A stretch of DNA of 64,000 nucleotides, taken from Nostoc punctiforme NIES-2108. Lineage in GTDB: Bacteria; Cyanobacteriota; Cyanobacteriia; Cyanobacteriales; Nostocaceae. Every line of letters starts with the position of its first letter. The first letter of the stretch is position 1. The DNA lies in contig LXQE01000147.1 in the NCBI GenBank assembly GCA_003326195.1, forward strand, positions 1 to 64,000, in the 5' to 3' direction. Shown here piece after piece: positions 16,112 through 25,259 of this stretch. Both the position numbers and the translations under genes were made by a program. Below the pieces are notes generated by a model, which saw nothing but the letters and a program-made list of their open reading frames with translations, was not told the origin of the DNA and did no database searches.

Positions 16112-17470
16112 TTAAAGAATTTTACGACCAGTCAGAACTTCTCGCACTTCTAGCATGGCTGAGTAGGTAGGTAGAATATGCAAAGTTTCATTCTCTGGTG
16201 TATGCTCTAATGCAGTTGCGATCGCTTGTCGCAAATCTTCTTCCACAATTAAATTTAAGTTGCTATCAAGGGACTTTTGGCTGTAACGTAGACGTAGTGC
16301 CATATCGTAGACGCGATCGCCACTCACTACTAAAGTCCCGCCGCGTTCGACTAATTTCTCGGTATCCACGTCCCAAATCCAGGATACATCAGTGCCATCG
16401 GGCGTGCGATCGTTCAATACCAGCAGTGTGGTTTTATCTGTGCTTTGAGTAACTACGCGAATAGTTTCATTAGTTCCCACAGGGTTTTTTGATAACAATA
16501 TTCGTACTCGTTTACCATTAATTACTAAATCTTCAGCCCGACCAAAAGCAGCTTGGAAGTTGTTAATAGTATCTCTGATTGTTGCTTCATCAACTCCTAA
16601 CTCAATAGCCGCAGTTGCAGCCGCCAAAGTATTATATTTGTTGTATAAACCAACCAGAATTTGCGACCATTCACCACTTTCGAGAGTCGGTTTACTTTTA
16701 CTAAAACCACACTTAGGACAAGTAAAATCTCCCAAATGAGACAAATAAACACCCTTGTAATCTAGAGAATGTCCACATTTGGGACAATAGATAGAATCAA
16801 CAGCGTGAGGAATAGCTTCTAGATAATGTTCTGGTTCATTCAAGCCAAAGAATAACACCCGTTGGGGTAACTGCTGACCGAGGTTAGATAAAGTTGGGTC
16901 ATCAGCATTAGGAATTACCACCGTTTCTGATGGTAGTGTAGAAATAACTTTTGTCCAACGCTTACTAATTGTGTCTACTTCGCCGTACCTATCGAGTTGA
17001 TCGCGGAACAAGTTTAAACAGAGAATGATTCGCGGCTGGAGTGGTGCTAATACTCTTGGTACAATATTTTCATCAACTTCCAAAATGGCGTAATCAGAAT
17101 TTAGCGTACCTAGTAAGTTGGCGCTTTCTAACAGCGCTGTCATCAAGCCATTTTCCAGATTTGCACCTGTAGAATTATGAGTGACACGAAAACCTTTGCG
17201 TTCTAGTATTGTGCATAAAAGCAGCGCTGTAGTAGTTTTGCCGTTAGTACCAGCAATTAAAATCACCCCATTTTTAACTTGCTGACTCAATAATTGTAAA
17301 AGTCGGGGTTCAATGCGACGAGCAATTGCGCCTGGTAATACACTACCAGCACCTAGACGGAGCGTAGGCGCAGCCCGTCGAAGACATTGCACAATAAAGG
17401 TTACACTCTTTGCCACTGACACTGCGAAACCCAATCGCAGCCTATCTATGAATTGTATTTTGTTTCCCAC
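16112..17470 (-). CDS. murT: Lipid II isoglutaminyl synthase, Mur-ligase subunit (MurT)
   Basis: MurT is the ATP-dependent Mur-ligase partner of GatD. The 452-aa product has the P-loop [12 protein letters not shown], the DNLFRDQLDRYGEVD-type region (here LNLFRDQLDRYGEVD), and a four-cysteine zinc ribbon (CPKCGHSLDY...CPKCGFSKS) that marks MurT within the Mur family. It ends in the DUF1727-type C-terminal domain (LLVLNDRTPDGTDVSWIWD). The start is a GTG with AGGG upstream. Near residue 30-40 the segment RRAAPTLR is encoded by a dispersed repeat (17355-17385) and looks like a small in-frame insertion before LGAGSVLPG. Amidation is best known in Gram-positive bacteria, so its use in this cell wall is inferred. 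Confidence 0.87.
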   Translation of the reverse strand: MGNKIQFIDRLRLGFAVSVAKSVTFIVQCLRRAAPTLRLGAGSVLPGAIARRIEPRLLQLLSQQVKNGVILIAGTNGKTTTALLLCTILERKGFRVTHNSTGANLENGLMTALLESANLLGTLNSDYAILEVDENIVPRVLAPLQPRIILCLNLFRDQLDRYGEVDTISKRWTKVISTLPSETVVIPNADDPTLSNLGQQLPQRVLFFGLNEPEHYLEAIPHAVDSIYCPKCGHSLDYKGVYLSHLGDFTCPKCGFSKSKPTLESGEWSQILVGLYNKYNTLAAATAAIELGVDEATIRDTINNFQAAFGRAEDLVINGKRVRILLSKNPVGTNETIRVVTQSTDKTTLLVLNDRTPDGTDVSWIWDVDTEKLVERGGTLVVSGDRVYDMALRLRYSQKSLDSNLNLIVEEDLRQAIATALEHTPENETLHILPTYSAMLEVREVLTGRKIL

Positions 17471-17532
17471 ATCTGTACCCTAGTCTTCTGGCGGTTGCTA
17501 ATTAAAAGTGCAAATTTAATCTTGTGAGTTTA

Positions 17533-17563
17533 GCGAATCCTGGCTGAAAAAGCCAGTATTCGC
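17533..17563. repeat. Hairpin upstream of murT
   Basis: GCGAATCCTGGCT, a short GAAAA loop, then AGCCAGTATTCGC: a 13-bp stem with one mismatch. It lies in the divergent spacer between murT and the exported protein at 17758. It could be a repeat or a terminator for neither gene; its role is unclear. Confidence 0.6.
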
Positions 17564-17757
17564 AATTTTAGATTTTGGATTGTTGCGCTACTTTACCTCT
17601 GTTTTGACTTGCGCGTAGCGATACCGGCCACTTGCGAGAGATAATCTCAGTAGGCGTTATCTTAAAAAATAGTGCGTGGGCGTAATTACATATCCAGCCC
17701 AGTTGGCCAAATTCAGCACAAACTCACAACAAGTAGTAGCTTGCAAGGTTCCTTTTG

Positions 17758-18345
17758 ATGAATAGCACAAAGTTTCTTTTTTTACATAAACAAATTACTG
17801 GCTGGCGAAGGTGGTTGTCCAAATGCCTGTTGTTGCTTGTAAGTCTTTTCATTATAAGTATGCAACCTGCATCTGCTGGTCTTAATAATGATTTATATGA
17901 TGGCAACATCTTTGTCGTTTATGCTGGCAATGGTTCATTGGTTCCTCCCAGACAGACACTCGCACAGACTTTAGCGGAACATAAACCCGTATTTTTGGCT
18001 TTTTATTTAGATGATAGTAGCGATTCCAAAAGATATGCCATTTCCATTTCACGGGTACAGGAATTCTATGGTCGGGTAGCAGAGATTATGCCGATTAATG
18101 TAGATACTATCCCGCCTAAAGAGACCTACGACCCTACAGAACCAGGATATTACTTTGCTGGGAGTGTTCCTCAAGTCGTGGTGTTAAATAAATCAGGTGA
18201 GGTAGTTTTGAATAAAAAGGGTCAAGTAGCTTTTGAAGATATAGACGATCAATTTCGTAAAATCTTTGATTTATTACCACGCACTGAAACAGCACAGCTA
18301 AAGCGGCGAGCCTTTAACGAGTTTAGTAGTGAGTTAGCTAAGTAA
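17758..18345 (+). CDS. Exported thioredoxin-fold-like protein (no CXXC)
   Basis: The 195-aa protein has a signal peptide or membrane anchor (about residues 20-40, LLLLVSLFIISMQPASA). A lumenal or periplasmic domain follows with a thioredoxin-like order: VFLAFYLDDSSDSKRY, a VAEIMPINVD strand, and VPQVVVLNKSGEVV where the cis-proline of thioredoxins would sit. The mature part contains no cysteine, so it cannot be a disulfide reductase. Cyanobacterial proteins of this kind have been linked to photosystem I accumulation in the thylakoid; I recall that only loosely. The ATG at 17758 is preferred over a TTG one codon earlier. Confidence 0.65.
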   Translation: MNSTKFLFLHKQITGWRRWLSKCLLLLVSLFIISMQPASAGLNNDLYDGNIFVVYAGNGSLVPPRQTLAQTLAEHKPVFLAFYLDDSSDSKRYAISISRVQEFYGRVAEIMPINVDTIPPKETYDPTEPGYYFAGSVPQVVVLNKSGEVVLNKKGQVAFEDIDDQFRKIFDLLPRTETAQLKRRAFNEFSSELAK

Positions 18346-18521
18346 CTTATGGGGTAGACCAATTTGGTCTGCCCTAATTTTTAGTTATATCTGTTACTAC
18401 GTTGCCGCCGATGTCAAAGCATAATATTGAAATATCTGTATTCGCAAATGAGGAAATTAATCCATAGTCTATAGTCCGTAATCAATGCCCATTGTCCAAT
18501 AATTAACTAGAGTGTATTCTG

Positions 18522-19130
18522 ATGTCAAAGGTTTACACCACCCAGGAACTAATTCAAATTTTGGCAGCCGAACGCCAAGCTTGCCTCAAAGGAAAACGCT
18601 TAAAGTTAGAAATAAAAGTCTCTGGCAATCCTGTAATTGACCAGTTTATCAGCACTGATGGGTTGCAACGGTTCACTGCCTATCAAGATTTCAAAACTGC
18701 AATTCACGAGTATCAGAAAGAAAATCGAGTTTCTGGTATTATTTGGCGAGAAGTGACAGTTAAAGGAAAAAACTTGCACTATCCCGAAATAGATACTGAG
18801 TTAATTGCCCTCAATGGTGACTTAGAGATATTAAAAGCCGCTAAAAATTCTATCGTAGAATTTTGGTATGAAGTCACTACAGGAATGGATTTATACTTGA
18901 GTTTCAATAATAGTAAACAACACCAACAAATTGTCACCTCTGATGTAGAGAGAATTGTTCAAAGAACAGAGTGGGCAAGTTTGTGCAAATGGGAAAATTC
19001 TAGCTTTTTGGAAATGATTTTGCAGCTAGGATGGGGTAAACCAGAAGAAGCTTATTATAAACGAGGAAGACCGCGATCGGGTAGTGAATATATTCATGCA
19101 GTCAATCCCGGAAATCGCCCTATTGGTTGA
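18522..19130 (+). CDS. Hypothetical cytosolic protein, 202 aa
   Basis: The protein starts MSKVYTTQELIQILAAERQA with a helical N-terminus, and it has no signal peptide or membrane segment. Mid-region features include FISTDGLQRFTAYQDFKTAI and IIWREVTVKGKNLHYPEID. The C-terminus has QLGWGKPEEAYYKRGRPRSG. The aromatic-rich, charged makeup suggests a conserved cyanobacterial family, but I cannot name one. It is not obviously linked to the HicAB genes that follow 125 bp downstream. Confidence 0.6.
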   Translation: MSKVYTTQELIQILAAERQACLKGKRLKLEIKVSGNPVIDQFISTDGLQRFTAYQDFKTAIHEYQKENRVSGIIWREVTVKGKNLHYPEIDTELIALNGDLEILKAAKNSIVEFWYEVTTGMDLYLSFNNSKQHQQIVTSDVERIVQRTEWASLCKWENSSFLEMILQLGWGKPEEAYYKRGRPRSGSEYIHAVNPGNRPIG

Positions 19131-19215
19131 TTAATATGTAGGGTAGCAATACTGAAACCCACGACCAAATGACTGACAGAATTGCGTTTACTTTGCTTTC
19201 TCAATAAGGCACTCT

Positions 19216-19245
19216 ATCTGTAACAGAAATTTTACCTGTACAGAT
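19216..19245 (+). promoter_or_regulatory. Candidate HicB operator upstream of hicA
   Basis: Half-sites ATCTGT (19216-19221) and ACAGAT (19240-19245) are exact inverted copies, 18 bases apart. A second palindrome, CTGTACAG, overlaps the right half. They end 10 bp before the hicA ATG, where autoregulation by a HicB antitoxin would be expected. Confidence 0.3.
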
Positions 19246-19255
19246 AAGTAGTAAC

Positions 19256-19447
19256 ATGAAAGTACGTGATGTAATCAAGCGACTGGAAGCTGATGGTTGG
19301 TATCTTGCTAGAACTAAAGGTAGTCATCGACAGTTCAAACATCCTGATAAAGCTGGTACTGTAACAGTGGCTGGTAAGCCAAACGTGGATGTGCCAATTG
19401 GTACTCTGAAAAATATCTGGAGACAAGCTCAATTGGAGGAAGACTGA
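19256..19447 (+). CDS. hicA: HicA family mRNA interferase toxin
   Basis: The 63-aa protein is a full HicA: VRDVIKRLEADGWYLARTKG, then GSHRQFKHP with the catalytic histidine in the dsRBD-like fold, then VTVAGKPNVDVPIGTLKNI. HicA cleaves mRNA and is neutralised by HicB. The stop codon TGA overlaps the hicB ATG by one base (TGATG), giving tight coupling. The toxin-first order is normal for hicAB. Confidence 0.92.
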   Translation: MKVRDVIKRLEADGWYLARTKGSHRQFKHPDKAGTVTVAGKPNVDVPIGTLKNIWRQAQLEED

Positions 19448-19671
19448 TGCGTTATACAGTTGTGATTGAAAAGGGAGCAACTAGCTACGGCGCTTATGTC
19501 CCTGATTTACCAGGTTGTGTCGCTGTGGGTGAAACTTTAGAAGAAGTTAAGCAGATGATTGCAGAGGCTATTGAATTTCATATAGAAGGAATGCTAGAAG
19601 ATGGTTTACCTATTCCTAAACCTACAAGCATTGCTCATGAGGTTGAAGTTGCAAACTATAGCAAAATATAA
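19447..19671 (+). CDS. hicB: HicB family antitoxin
   Basis: The 74-aa protein has the partial RNase H-like fold of HicB: MRYTVVIEKGATSYGAYVPD, LPGCVAVGETLEEVKQMIAE and AIEFHIEGMLEDGLPIPKPT. It is short and lacks the C-terminal ribbon-helix-helix or HTH found in longer HicB proteins, as is common for cyanobacterial copies. It should bind and block the HicA encoded immediately upstream. Confidence 0.92.
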   Translation: MRYTVVIEKGATSYGAYVPDLPGCVAVGETLEEVKQMIAEAIEFHIEGMLEDGLPIPKPTSIAHEVEVANYSKI

Positions 19672-19739
19672 TAATTATAGAAAACTACTAAATTAGTACC
19701 AAATAATCCTTCTAGTATTTTGTCAAGTTAGTTTTGAGA

Positions 19740-19795
19740 GTTTGTAGTAAGAGTTTAGTTCTTAGAAAACAAGGACTAAAGTCTTTACTACGAAC
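19740..19795. repeat. Imperfect inverted repeat, GTAGTAAAGACTTTAGTCC family
   Basis: GTTTGTAGTAAGAGTTTAGTTC pairs with GGACTAAAGTCTTTACTACGAAC (arms quoted as halves of one hairpin; loop about 10 bases). A related element is at 53564-53646. It lies between hicB and the convergent murD 3' end. Confidence 0.75.
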
Positions 19796-19812
19796 TTGTT
19801 AAGAAACGATGC

Positions 19813-21324
19813 TTATCGACTTTGAACTATGGACTCTTGACTAGAGTTTTCAAGTTCTGGAAGTTCTACTCTAGCGGGTTTCCAGCCTCCTGCCCAAGCA
19901 AGGCATAGATGACGGAAGCGATCGCCCCGCACCTCAAAATTCGGGTATTGGTCGAAACTCGCACAAGCTGGAGATAGCAATACTACAGGCGCTTGATACT
20001 GCTTGGCTAATTCTGCCGCCTTGGGAACTGCCCTTTCCATAGTTTCCACAATATGGTAGGTATGATACCCCACCTCTCGCAGACGTTTGGCAAATGCAGG
20101 TGCAGCAGAGCCAATCAATAACACAGCAGCAGCTTTGGTTTGAATTTGTGCTAACCAGGCAGTATCATCACCTGCTTTCGCTTCTCCACCAGCAATTAAA
20201 ATTGCTGGACTGTTAACAGATGCTAAACCTACTTCAGCCGCATCATAGTTGGTAGCTTTGCTATCGTTAATGAAATCAATACCTTCCCATGTGCAGATAT
20301 GCTCCAAACGATGGGCAACACCAGGAAATTCCCGAACTGCAAGTGCGATCGCATCACGATTAATTCCTGCTAATCTTGCTGTTGCTACTGCCATCAACAG
20401 ATTTTGCTGGTTATGTTCTCCCACCATTCGCAAACTAGATACTTTCACAATCGGTTCTGGTGTTGAGGTTGCAGTCAATTTTTCTACAACCCAGCCGTCT
20501 TCAATGTAAAAGCCTTTTTCGCTAATCAGAAAATCTTTTCCTTTGACACTTGTCCAATAGGCATCAGGCCAAGCACTTAAACCTAACTGGCTCAAGTAGG
20601 CATCATCGCCATTGAACACTTGCAACTCAGACTGACGTAATAACTTGGCTTTGATATTGTAATAGTTCTCTAAAGTCTGATGGCGACTAAGATGATCCGG
20701 CGTGAAAGTCGTCCAAACACCGATCCGGGGAGCAAGAGAACTCGAAGATTCTATTTGATAGCTGCTAACTTCTGCAATTACCCAATCGAGTGAAGAGTGA
20801 GGAGTTAAAAGTGAGGAATTATCAAATGCCTCCCCTGCCTCCCCTGCCCCCCCTGCTCTTTTCCCCCTCTGGGATAGAGCAACTTCACAAGCGGCGTAGC
20901 CAATATTACCGCAGGCAGGTGCATTTAATTCTGCTGCTTGGAAAATGGCAGCAATTAAAGCTGTGGTAGTAGTTTTGCCATTAGTGCCAGTAATTCCTAC
21001 CCAAGGTAGCGATTGTAAATTTCGCCAAGCGAGTTCCATTTCGCCAATGGTTTCAATACCTAATTGGCGTGCCTCAACTAATACGGGAATATCCCAAGGC
21101 ACGCCAGGACTAACGACTATTAATTGGGGTAAATTAGCACCATTCAATTCTAGGGATTGTCCTAGTTTTACGGTTATTTGCTCGGCAGCGAGTTCTTGTT
21201 GTTGTTCTAGGAGGGTTTTGGAGGTGTTGCCATCACTTAGCTCTACCTCCCAACCTTCCCGTTTCAACAATCTCGCCGCAGCAACACCGGACTTTCCCAA
21301 TCCAACAACATGAGCTTTGGACAT
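19813..21324 (-). CDS. murD: UDP-N-acetylmuramoyl-L-alanine--D-glutamate ligase
   Basis: MurD adds D-Glu to UDP-MurNAc-L-Ala in the cytosol, an essential step of peptidoglycan synthesis. The 503-aa product has the Rossmann start [17 protein letters not shown], the ATP loop [33 protein letters not shown], and [12 protein letters not shown]. It is about 50 residues longer than typical (~450). Part of the excess lies between VALSQRG and [11 protein letters not shown], where ~27 residues (rich in GGAGEAGEA and [10 protein letters not shown]) are encoded by repeat DNA normally found between genes. The insertion is in frame and falls in a surface-loop position just before the conserved EVSSYQ strand, so the enzyme is probably active. 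Confidence 0.95.
   Translation of the reverse strand: MSKAHVVGLGKSGVAAARLLKREGWEVELSDGNTSKTLLEQQQELAAEQITVKLGQSLELNGANLPQLIVVSPGVPWDIPVLVEARQLGIETIGEMELAWRNLQSLPWVGITGTNGKTTTTALIAAIFQAAELNAPACGNIGYAACEVALSQRGKRAGGAGEAGEAFDNSSLLTPHSSLDWVIAEVSSYQIESSSSLAPRIGVWTTFTPDHLSRHQTLENYYNIKAKLLRQSELQVFNGDDAYLSQLGLSAWPDAYWTSVKGKDFLISEKGFYIEDGWVVEKLTATSTPEPIVKVSSLRMVGEHNQQNLLMAVATARLAGINRDAIALAVREFPGVAHRLEHICTWEGIDFINDSKATNYDAAEVGLASVNSPAILIAGGEAKAGDDTAWLAQIQTKAAAVLLIGSAAPAFAKRLREVGYHTYHIVETMERAVPKAAELAKQYQAPVVLLSPACASFDQYPNFEVRGDRFRHLCLAWAGGWKPARVELPELENSSQESIVQSR
20787..20871. repeat. Intergenic-type STRR DNA inserted in frame inside murD
   Basis: Two repeat types lie side by side: GAGTGAAGAGTGAGGAGTTA-like 7-mers (20787-20820) and a CCTCCCCTGCCTCCCCTGCC block (20827-20865). 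The latter is the complement of the G-rich STRR at 1567-1604. The inserted codons break the MurD sequence between VALSQRG and DWVIAEV without shifting the frame. Confidence 0.85.
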
Positions 21325-21408
21325 AGATTGCAGCAGAGTGTCCCTGGTTAAGCACTCCCTATAGTAGCCTTTCTTGGCAAAAATTACACAAGTTTTTGTT
21401 GACCTACG

Positions 21409-23562
21409 CTACAGATTTTTGACGATCGCACCGAAGTCAGCTAAAACACGGGCATGATTGCGAACTAGTCCCAGCAGATGTAACCGATTACGCTTGATTT
21501 CTGGATCGGAGTCCATAACTAAAACGCTATCCGGACCATCAAAGAAGTTACTCACTGCCGGAGCAATTTTTGTGAGTGCTGCTACTAATAGTTGATAATT
21601 TCGTGTCTGTTGTGCTGCTTGAGTTTGCGGTACTGATTCGATTAGCGCATTATACAAAGCGTCTTCAGAGGGCTTTTGGAATAATTCTTGACGAACTACG
21701 GTTATTGGTTCTAGCTGTTTTGTATCCAAATCACCTTGGGCGGCTAATCGCGTGGAACGGTTAACGGTTTCGTAGATATTATCTAAGGTACTATCGTTGC
21801 GGATTTGTTGTAAGTATAAGGCGCGATCGCGTACATCCAATAAATCTTTTAACGTCCGTTCTGTGTATTCTGGATCGTTTTCTCCCAAAACTGCATTTAC
21901 TAAGTCGTAATCAATCTGCTTTTCTTCTTGTAGTAAAGTGCGGATGCGTTGCAAGAAGAACTCTTGTAATGCTGTGGTTAATAACGCTCCATCTTTGTGA
22001 TATTTTGCTGCAAAGTCTGTTGCTATCTGCTTCAATAAATCATCTAAATTTATCGGCAAGTTATCAAACCAAACAATTTTAACTACAGCATTGGCTGCAC
22101 GGCGCAAGGCAAAGGGATCAGAGGAGCCAGAGGGAATTAAACCTAAACCAAAGATACTCACTAAAGTATCTAATCTGTCTGCCAAACCAACAATTTTACC
22201 CGTGAGTGTTTCAGGTAAAATATCACCGGCTCCCTTTGGCAAATAATGTTGATAAATTGCCTTTGCTACTTCGGCATCTTCACCGCTGGCTAAGGCATAT
22301 TTTTCTCCCATAATGCCTTGCAATTCGGGGAATTCATATACCATTTGTGTTACCAAATCTGCTTTACATAATAAAGCAGCACGTTGGATTCTTTGGCTTT
22401 GATTTTCCGCTAATTTTAATTGACTGCTAATTTGCTCGGCAATTTGAACTATTCTATCTACCTTGGCACGCACCGAACCCAATTCTTCTTGAAAAGTGAC
22501 TTTTTCTAATTGGGGTAAAAAGTTTTCTAAAGGCTTAGTTAAATCAGCATCGTAGAAAAATCTACCATCAGCTAATCTAGCACGAATTACCCTTTCATTC
22601 CCGACGGCAACAATATCTGATTTTTTGGGATCGCCGTTAGAAATGGTGATGAAATTTGGTAATAATTCTTGCTCAAAACTCCCTGGTTTGAATACAGGAA
22701 AATAACGTTGATGAGTAACCATTACTTCAGTAATTACCTCAGTTGGTAATTCCAAAAATTCTGGTTCAAATTTACCAACAACTGCGGAGGGATATTCTAC
22801 AAGGTTGGTTACTTCCGCTAATAAATCGGGGTAAATTACTGTATACCCACCTAAATTATCTGCGACTGCATTTACTTGCTCTTTGATCAGATTTACCCGT
22901 TCTTCTGGGTCAACGGTGACATAAGCAGACTTGAGGGCAGTAACATAATCAGTAGCTTGGGCAATTGTCACAGGTTCAGGATGCAAAACCCGATGACCTT
23001 GAGAAATGCGATCGCTCTGAATCGTTTTAGAACCATTCACTAATTCTAGAGGCAGCACTGTCTCATCTAACAAAGCTACCAGCCAACGAATTGGTCGGGA
23101 AAACCTCGCATCCCCATTCCCCCAACGCATCAACCGCTTACCCTCTAAACCCCAAATCCACTGGGGAACAAGTTCTGTCAAAATTTCTGCCACAGGACGA
23201 CCGGGAATTCTTTTTTGTACAAAGACAAATTCCCCTTTGTCAGTGGGGCGAACAGACAGCGCATCCAGTTCCACACCTTGCTTTTTGGCAAAGCCGATAG
23301 CAGCGGCTGTTGGCTGACCATCTTTAAAGGCGGCTTGGGCGGGGGGCCCTTTAATTTCTTCATCTCGATCTGGTTGCTGCGATGGTAGACCTGTAATCAA
23401 TACCGCCAGCCGCCGGGGAGTACCGTATATCTGGACACTTGCGCCCTTGAGGCTGTTTGCTTCCAGGCTTTGGGGAATGCGTTCCTGCCATTGCACTAAA
23501 GCATCACTGAGAAAACTTGCAGGTAGTTCTTCTGTACCAACTTCTAATAGAAACCCAGGCAT
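21409..23562 (-). CDS. glyS: Glycyl-tRNA synthetase beta subunit
   Basis: GlyS pairs with GlyQ (alpha) in the alpha2beta2 glycyl-tRNA synthetase; the beta chain provides tRNA binding. The 717-aa product starts [20 protein letters not shown], the canonical GlyS N-terminus. It has [36 protein letters not shown], the HD-domain-like [20 protein letters not shown] and the C-terminal anticodon-binding region ([17 protein letters not shown]). glyQ is not in the window, so the subunits are unlinked here. Length is normal. Confidence 0.95.
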   Translation of the reverse strand: MPGFLLEVGTEELPASFLSDALVQWQERIPQSLEANSLKGASVQIYGTPRRLAVLITGLPSQQPDRDEEIKGPPAQAAFKDGQPTAAAIGFAKKQGVELDALSVRPTDKGEFVFVQKRIPGRPVAEILTELVPQWIWGLEGKRLMRWGNGDARFSRPIRWLVALLDETVLPLELVNGSKTIQSDRISQGHRVLHPEPVTIAQATDYVTALKSAYVTVDPEERVNLIKEQVNAVADNLGGYTVIYPDLLAEVTNLVEYPSAVVGKFEPEFLELPTEVITEVMVTHQRYFPVFKPGSFEQELLPNFITISNGDPKKSDIVAVGNERVIRARLADGRFFYDADLTKPLENFLPQLEKVTFQEELGSVRAKVDRIVQIAEQISSQLKLAENQSQRIQRAALLCKADLVTQMVYEFPELQGIMGEKYALASGEDAEVAKAIYQHYLPKGAGDILPETLTGKIVGLADRLDTLVSIFGLGLIPSGSSDPFALRRAANAVVKIVWFDNLPINLDDLLKQIATDFAAKYHKDGALLTTALQEFFLQRIRTLLQEEKQIDYDLVNAVLGENDPEYTERTLKDLLDVRDRALYLQQIRNDSTLDNIYETVNRSTRLAAQGDLDTKQLEPITVVRQELFQKPSEDALYNALIESVPQTQAAQQTRNYQLLVAALTKIAPAVSNFFDGPDSVLVMDSDPEIKRNRLHLLGLVRNHARVLADFGAIVKNL

Positions 23563-23760
23563 ATAACACTGTTTTCAACTTTGCGTAGCTCAACTTTATC
23601 AGTTATTCTCAGGCGATCGCTCGTGATTTTTAGCTGAATCATAGACTTGACATTTTATGCAAAACTTTATAAAACAAGTACTTTTCTTCATAGATTCATT
23701 ACATTACATCTTGTATTTTATGCGGTATTTACGGATATATATTTCTATCGTAAGCTTAGT

Positions 23761-23799
23761 GTTGATTGATGCATTGATATATGCATCATCACAATCAAC
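23761..23799. promoter_or_regulatory. Inverted repeat in the leader of the PEP-CTERM gene
   Basis: GATGCAT-TGATAT-ATGCATC is a perfect 7-bp hairpin, flanked by GTTGATT and AATCAAC, which also pair. It ends 15 bp before the start codon and just upstream of the GGAG ribosome site, so it may affect translation or be an operator. Confidence 0.45.
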
Positions 23800-23814
23800 T
23801 TTGGAGTTATGACC

Positions 23815-24393
23815 ATGAAAAATATTTTCGCCAAAATCACCGCGATCGCAGCAACCAGCGTTGTGATCGCTGCTGGTGCTAACAACCCAGTCCAAGCTAT
23901 TGAATTAAACTTTAACTGGCAAGGTGATGCTGGTTACTCTGCAACAGGTTCATTCAGCTACGACGAAACTACAGCACCAACAATCATTTCAGAACTTGGT
24001 AGTGGAGCCACCAACTTTTTACAATCCTTGAATGTCTCCTTCTTAGACCCATCTAAAAATCTTCTGGGAACTTATAACACCGTTAGTGGTGGAGTATCAG
24101 AATCTAACTTCTTCGCTTTCAATTTTAATACTTCCACTCACACATTGTTTGGCCCCTTTGATGTCGCCGGAGGGACGGGTGTAATTGGAGAATATTTCTT
24201 TCAGGGAACGGTTGGCGACTCTTTGTTCTTACGTCAGGATGTCGATCAACAGGGAACGTCAACAACACTAGATCAAAATTCTGGCTCTATTCAAGTGTCC
24301 AAAGTCCCAGAGCCTACTTCTCTCTTGGGTTTGCTAGCATTTGCTGGTTTGGGTGTAGGTTCAACTTTCAAGAAAAAGCAAGCCTCTTACTAG
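23815..24393 (+). CDS. PEP-CTERM sorting-domain exported protein
   Basis: The protein has a signal peptide (MKNIFAKITAIAATSVVIAA, cleavage near VQA). A ~140-residue beta-rich mature domain (FNWQGDAGYSATGSFSYDE...) follows. It ends in a PEP-CTERM tail: VPEPTSLLGLLAFAGLGVGS, a hydrophobic helix, then basic FKKKQ. PEP-CTERM proteins are exported and processed by an exosortase, and are often associated with exopolysaccharide. The start at 23815 is 8 bases after GGAG; the ATG at 23809 is too close to it. The mature domain has no name I know. Confidence 0.85.
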   Translation: MKNIFAKITAIAATSVVIAAGANNPVQAIELNFNWQGDAGYSATGSFSYDETTAPTIISELGSGATNFLQSLNVSFLDPSKNLLGTYNTVSGGVSESNFFAFNFNTSTHTLFGPFDVAGGTGVIGEYFFQGTVGDSLFLRQDVDQQGTSTTLDQNSGSIQVSKVPEPTSLLGLLAFAGLGVGSTFKKKQASY

Positions 24394-24446
24394 AAATTAG
24401 GGCTTTCTAGTCAAAGCTTGCCAAATTTACTGAATCTCTATTCTAG

Positions 24447-24473
24447 CCCTACTAGTTCAGTTAACTAGTGGGG
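24447..24473 (+). terminator. Hairpin after the PEP-CTERM gene
   Basis: CCCTACTAGTT, loop CAGTT, AACTAGTGGGG: an 11-bp stem with one G-U pair, 54 bp after the stop. It is followed by TTATCAT rather than a clean T run, so it is a weak terminator candidate. Confidence 0.5.
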
Positions 24474-25259
24474 TTATCATATAACCTCATTATAAATATG
24501 AGTGAAAGAAAAATTTAGAGACGTAGCACTGCTAAGTCTATACAAGGATTCTGGATAACGCATATTTAATTTTACCAAATGTCTATTAGTTTGTCATCAA
24601 CACTTTTACAACGTTCAGTGCTGAGTGAAATTAATTTTGCTTTTACCTCAGCATTTATAATTCAGCACCTAAGACTGTTTTGGTCAGTGCTTTTGAACTA
24701 CTTAAAAAGTGGGATTTTGTTTAATGAATACAATACTGATAACTTGGTTAAGAATACTTCATGTGCCAGTTGAGAAGGCGGAATGAGGGTTATATACATA
24801 GTAGGAAATATAATGTTACAATTCTCCAAGTATAAATTGAGGCATTAGTTCGGAGATAAACAGACCAACTATTGTCATAATCACCAGAAAATAAAGTCTA
24901 TATTTATCAATAGTCTAACCTGTGTATACAAAGTCATATTTTGATTTTTCAGTGTTTTATGCAGGACAAAAATTCTCTGTTGAAAACCACGAATAAAATT
25001 TCTAACCAATGTTTAACACATTTTTTTTAATCAAACAATTTAACCAGTCAAAATACAGCATTTGTAAATAAATGAGGTAACAAAATGCAGGGATATAAAT
25101 CAGATATAAATAGTTTCTATCTCTGCCTTCTGCTTCCAAATCGGTGGCTTTGTACTTCATGCAAAAAAATGCTGTAAATAATAAAAATAGCAGCCCCACT
25201 GGCTATTAATAAGTAATCTGCTCGTCTCATGCTCTCTTCACAAAATTCACAAATAGTTC
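24474..25259. other. Gene-free spacer, 786 bp
   Basis: The region is AT-rich, with CAGTGCTGAGTGA-type short repeats near 24617 and AATTCAGCAC near 24658. The two small open frames (24579-24773 plus, 25002-25199 minus) lack ribosome sites and recognisable domains. The promoter of the following glycosyltransferase must lie near 25200. Confidence 0.55.

Noticed and set aside
24579..24773. 64-codon plus-strand frame
   Set aside because: AT-rich, contains short intergenic repeats, no ribosome site, no domain.
25002..25199. 65-codon minus-strand hydrophobic frame
   Set aside because: It looks like a transmembrane-rich small protein, but it lies in AT-rich spacer with no convincing start or family. 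It is left out for lack of support.
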